Source of the DNA: Microbacterium atlanticum
GTDB taxonomy: Bacteria > Actinomycetota > Actinomycetes > Actinomycetales > Microbacteriaceae
Length of the DNA: 64,000 nucleotides
NCBI RefSeq assembly: GCF_015277815.1
Contig: NZ_CP063813.1
Location: forward strand, 2,790,001 to 2,854,000
Direction: 5' to 3'
In this document: one piece after another, positions 62,204 through 64,000 of the stretch
How the letters are laid out: every line of letters starts with the position of its first letter
Position numbering within the stretch: position 1 is the first letter of the stretch
Program-made: the position numbers and the translations under genes
The notes under the pieces: generated by a model
Told to the model about the DNA's origin: nothing
What the model saw: only the letters and a program-made list of their open reading frames with translations
Databases searched by the model: none

Positions 62204-62575
62204 ATGCCGCTGATCACCATCACCTATTCGCCCGACACCGTATCCCTCGATGACCTGCGCGATGCCCTGACGCCCATCGCGCGTGTCACGGCTGACCATC
62301 TCGGACTCCTCCCGACCGATCTCGGGGTCGAGGTGCGCCCGCCGTCGGAACTGACGCTGCATCAGCGTTCCGTCTCGATCGTGTTCGACAGTTCGCCAGA
62401 CCCGGCCGGCGAGCGCGCCGCGCTGCTGCCCGGACTCGCCGACCTTCTCGTCCGGACCGTGGCCGATCACCTCGTTTCACGCGGGCTGACGCCGGATGTC
62501 GGCGCGTTCGTCCGGATCTTCGCAGCAGGCTCCTACGCGGCGAACATCGCGACGTCGTCGCCGGTGGCGCCATGA
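62204..62575 (+). CDS. Tautomerase superfamily-like small protein
   Basis: 123 residues from the ATG at 62204, giving an N-terminus MPLITITYSPDT with Pro as residue 2 (Pro1 after Met removal), the hallmark of 4-oxalocrotonate tautomerase-like enzymes. Length is closer to 5-carboxymethyl-2-hydroxymuconate isomerase or the cis-CaaD group. RSVSIVFDSSPDP and LVSRGLTPDVGAFVRIF follow. An in-frame ATG at 62129 would bury the Pro, so I prefer 62204. A TAGCGT hexamer lies at 62155-62160. It overlaps the next gene by four bases. Confidence 0.6.
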   Translation: MPLITITYSPDTVSLDDLRDALTPIARVTADHLGLLPTDLGVEVRPPSELTLHQRSVSIVFDSSPDPAGERAALLPGLADLLVRTVADHLVSRGLTPDVGAFVRIFAAGSYAANIATSSPVAP

Positions 62576-63462
62576 AGAAGGCGTTCGTCACCGGAGCGGG
62601 CGGCTACGTCGGATCCCGCCTGGTCACCGAGCTCTCCGAGAATGGCTGGAGGGTGACGGGCCTCGCTCACACCGATGCCGACGCCGAAACGGTGCGTCGT
62701 GCCGGCGCGACGGTCGCCCACGGCGGGCTCGACGACATCGACGTGCTCCGCCGTCATGCCGCGGAGTCCGACGCCGTACTGCACCTCGCATTCCGCCACG
62801 ATCTGGCCGACTACTCCGAGGCCGTGGCGATCGACCGTCGCACCATCCGGATTCTCGCGGAATCGTTGAGCCCCGGAGGACGCCTCGCCACAACGGGTGC
62901 GACGGCGTCGCTGCCTGCCGCGTCGGCCGGCACAGAGGACGATCTTGCCGATCCCGCCGCGCCGCGCGTCGGCAGCGAAGAGGAGACGGGTGCCGTGCGG
63001 GCATCGGGCGTCGGTGCCACACTCGTTCGCCTTCCTCCGTCGGTGCACGGACCCGACGACGTCCGCGGCTTCGTGACGCGACTGCTGGCGCTCGCGCAGG
63101 CGTCGGGCCGCTCGGCCTATGTCGGTGATGGCGAATTCCTCTGGCCTGCCGTTCACAAGGACGACGCCGTGCGTGTCTACCGCGCGGCCGTCGAGACCGA
63201 AGAGGCCCCGGCTGTGCTGCACGCCGTCGGCGAGGAGGGCGTGCCGTTCCGCCGGATCGCCGAGGCGATCGGTGCACGCGCCGGGGTGCCGACGGTATCT
63301 CTCGACCTCGCGGCCGCGGCCGAGCACTTCGGTCCCCTGGCGCGGTTCGCGACGCTTCACAATCCCACGTCGAGTGCGCTGACCCGCGCCCGCACCGGCT
63401 GGGCACCCACCGGCCCCACGCTGCTGGCCGACATCGCGGACACCGCCGTGTACGCGTCCTGA
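62572..63462 (+). CDS. NAD-dependent epimerase/dehydratase family protein (extended SDR)
   Basis: 296 residues, ATGA overlap with the tautomerase-like gene. FVTGAGGYVGSRLVTEL (about 4-20) is the TGxxGxxG cofactor motif; SDAVLHLAFRHD follows. The usual YxxxK active site is not obvious (the region around GSEEETGAVRASG has no Tyr), as in atypical SDR families that act on non-sugar substrates. GDGEFLWPAVHKDDAVRVYRAAVE is typical of the C-terminal half. Likely co-transcribed with the tautomerase-like gene. Confidence 0.82.
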   Translation: MKKAFVTGAGGYVGSRLVTELSENGWRVTGLAHTDADAETVRRAGATVAHGGLDDIDVLRRHAAESDAVLHLAFRHDLADYSEAVAIDRRTIRILAESLSPGGRLATTGATASLPAASAGTEDDLADPAAPRVGSEEETGAVRASGVGATLVRLPPSVHGPDDVRGFVTRLLALAQASGRSAYVGDGEFLWPAVHKDDAVRVYRAAVETEEAPAVLHAVGEEGVPFRRIAEAIGARAGVPTVSLDLAAAAEHFGPLARFATLHNPTSSALTRARTGWAPTGPTLLADIADTAVYAS

Positions 63463-63536
63463 GCGCCGCGGTGTCCCACGCTGTCCGTGGGGCACCGCCG
63501 CCGGGTTTCACCGATCCACCCCGCACTGAAGGAGTC

Positions 63537-64000
63537 ATGTCCGCCGTCGATCATCTTGAAGAATCGGCCCCACCCTCCCGACTCAGCACGCCTCCGGCAG
63601 CCCGACCAGTGTTGCTGGCCACCGGTCTTCTGCTCGTGGCGAGCAATCTGCGCGTCGGTGTGGCTTCGGTCGGGCCGGTGGTCGCAGACATCCAGGATCA
63701 CATCGGCGTGGGGCCCATCGCCGTGGGCGCACTCACGTCGATCCCCGTCCTCGCGTTCGGACTGTTCGCCTTCGCTGCGCCGACGCTCATCCGGCGCACG
63801 GGTCTGCACCGGCTGCTGGGGTTGGCCATGCTCGTGCTGCTCGGCGGCATCCTTCTCCGCCTGCATCCGTCGATCCTCGCCCTGTTCGCCGGCACAGTGC
63901 TCGTCGGCGCGGCGATCGCCGTGAGCAACGTCATCATGCCCGCAGCGGTGAAGGAAGGTTTTCCGCAACGGACCGGGCTCATGATGGGGCTGTACTCGAC
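63537..64000 (+). CDS. MFS transporter, CynX/NimT-like (truncated by window end)
   Basis: 154 codons visible, open at the right edge; ATG at 63537 behind GAAGGAG. A hydrophilic N-terminus of about 24 residues precedes LLLVASNLRVGVASVGPVV, the signature of the CynX/NimT group, then four further hydrophobic segments with a short basic loop RRTGLHR. These transporters move small anions or nitroimidazoles. Substrate unknown; possibly part of the tautomerase/epimerase unit. Confidence 0.82.
   Translation, partial: MSAVDHLEESAPPSRLSTPPAARPVLLATGLLLVASNLRVGVASVGPVVADIQDHIGVGPIAVGALTSIPVLAFGLFAFAAPTLIRRTGLHRLLGLAMLVLLGGILLRLHPSILALFAGTVLVGAAIAVSNVIMPAAVKEGFPQRTGLMMGLYS

Overview
The window is GC-rich DNA with tightly packed genes, frequent ATGA/GTGA start-stop overlaps, GTG and TTG starts, and regulators and importers typical of high-GC Gram-positives. 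I infer an actinobacterium, probably Microbacteriaceae (for example Microbacterium); no rRNA, tRNA, IS element, phage gene or CRISPR array is visible. The theme is catabolism of organic acids, esters and aromatic compounds.

Layout. (A) 156-3914: four coupled genes for a sugar-acid route (four-carbon acid sugar kinase, hydroxyacid dehydrogenase, SDR, cyclase-type hydrolase). A shared bidirectional terminator separates them from a polar amino-acid-type ABC importer on the other strand (3981-6599) with a divergent CGNR-type regulator. (B) 7625-14758: TetR/LUD pair, catalase-peroxidase, a stand-alone siderophore-interacting domain behind an iron-box-like palindrome, a drug-type MFS exporter and a small hotdog-like protein. 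(C) 15216-21128: a ring-hydroxylating dioxygenase system (alpha, beta, Rieske ferredoxin, ferredoxin reductase) with an aldo/keto reductase and an EthD-like protein. (D) 21244-23752: a two-gene Rieske oxygenase in which one subunit keeps only the 2Fe-2S ligands and the other only the mononuclear iron ligands, under an apparent TetR operator. (E) 23983-34379: a peptide/nickel-type ABC importer, three paralogous esterase-713-like hydrolases and an aldo/keto reductase. (F) 34598-43277: a meta-cleavage pathway (extradiol dioxygenase, two C-C hydrolase-like proteins, 2-oxopent-4-enoate hydratase, 4-hydroxy-2-oxovalerate aldolase, acylating acetaldehyde dehydrogenase), two odd amidohydrolase-2 proteins and a TetR regulator. 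(G) 43302-53370: IclR and PucR regulators, formamidase-like hydrolase, RidA, and a four-gene operon (amidohydrolase-2, MIP18-type, M29-like, MDR dehydrogenase) in which three of the enzymes lack their families' usual metal ligands. (H) 53418-62575: YtcJ-type amidohydrolase, luciferase-like monooxygenase, cupin, BBE-type flavoprotein, GlcG-like protein, a SnoaL/flavin-reductase fusion, aldehyde dehydrogenase and a tautomerase-like protein. The window closes with an epimerase-like SDR and a truncated MFS transporter.

How it may work together (inference): ABC importers bring in an esterified or acidic substrate; the esterases release it; the Rieske oxygenases hydroxylate it with electrons from the ferredoxin and its reductase; the ring is opened by the extradiol enzyme; and hydrolase, hydratase, aldolase and acetaldehyde dehydrogenase deliver pyruvate and acetyl-CoA. 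A recurring 17-bp near-palindrome (consensus GGTCCGCTnAGCGGACC) stands before the dioxygenase alpha gene, the ferredoxin, the split Rieske pair, the importer lipoprotein, the extradiol/hydratase pair, RidA and pucR, usually about 35 nt before a TAnnnT -10 hexamer, which suggests one regulon. The two observations I rate highest are the complementary split Rieske oxygenase and the metal-site-degenerate operon at 47.7-51.7 kb.
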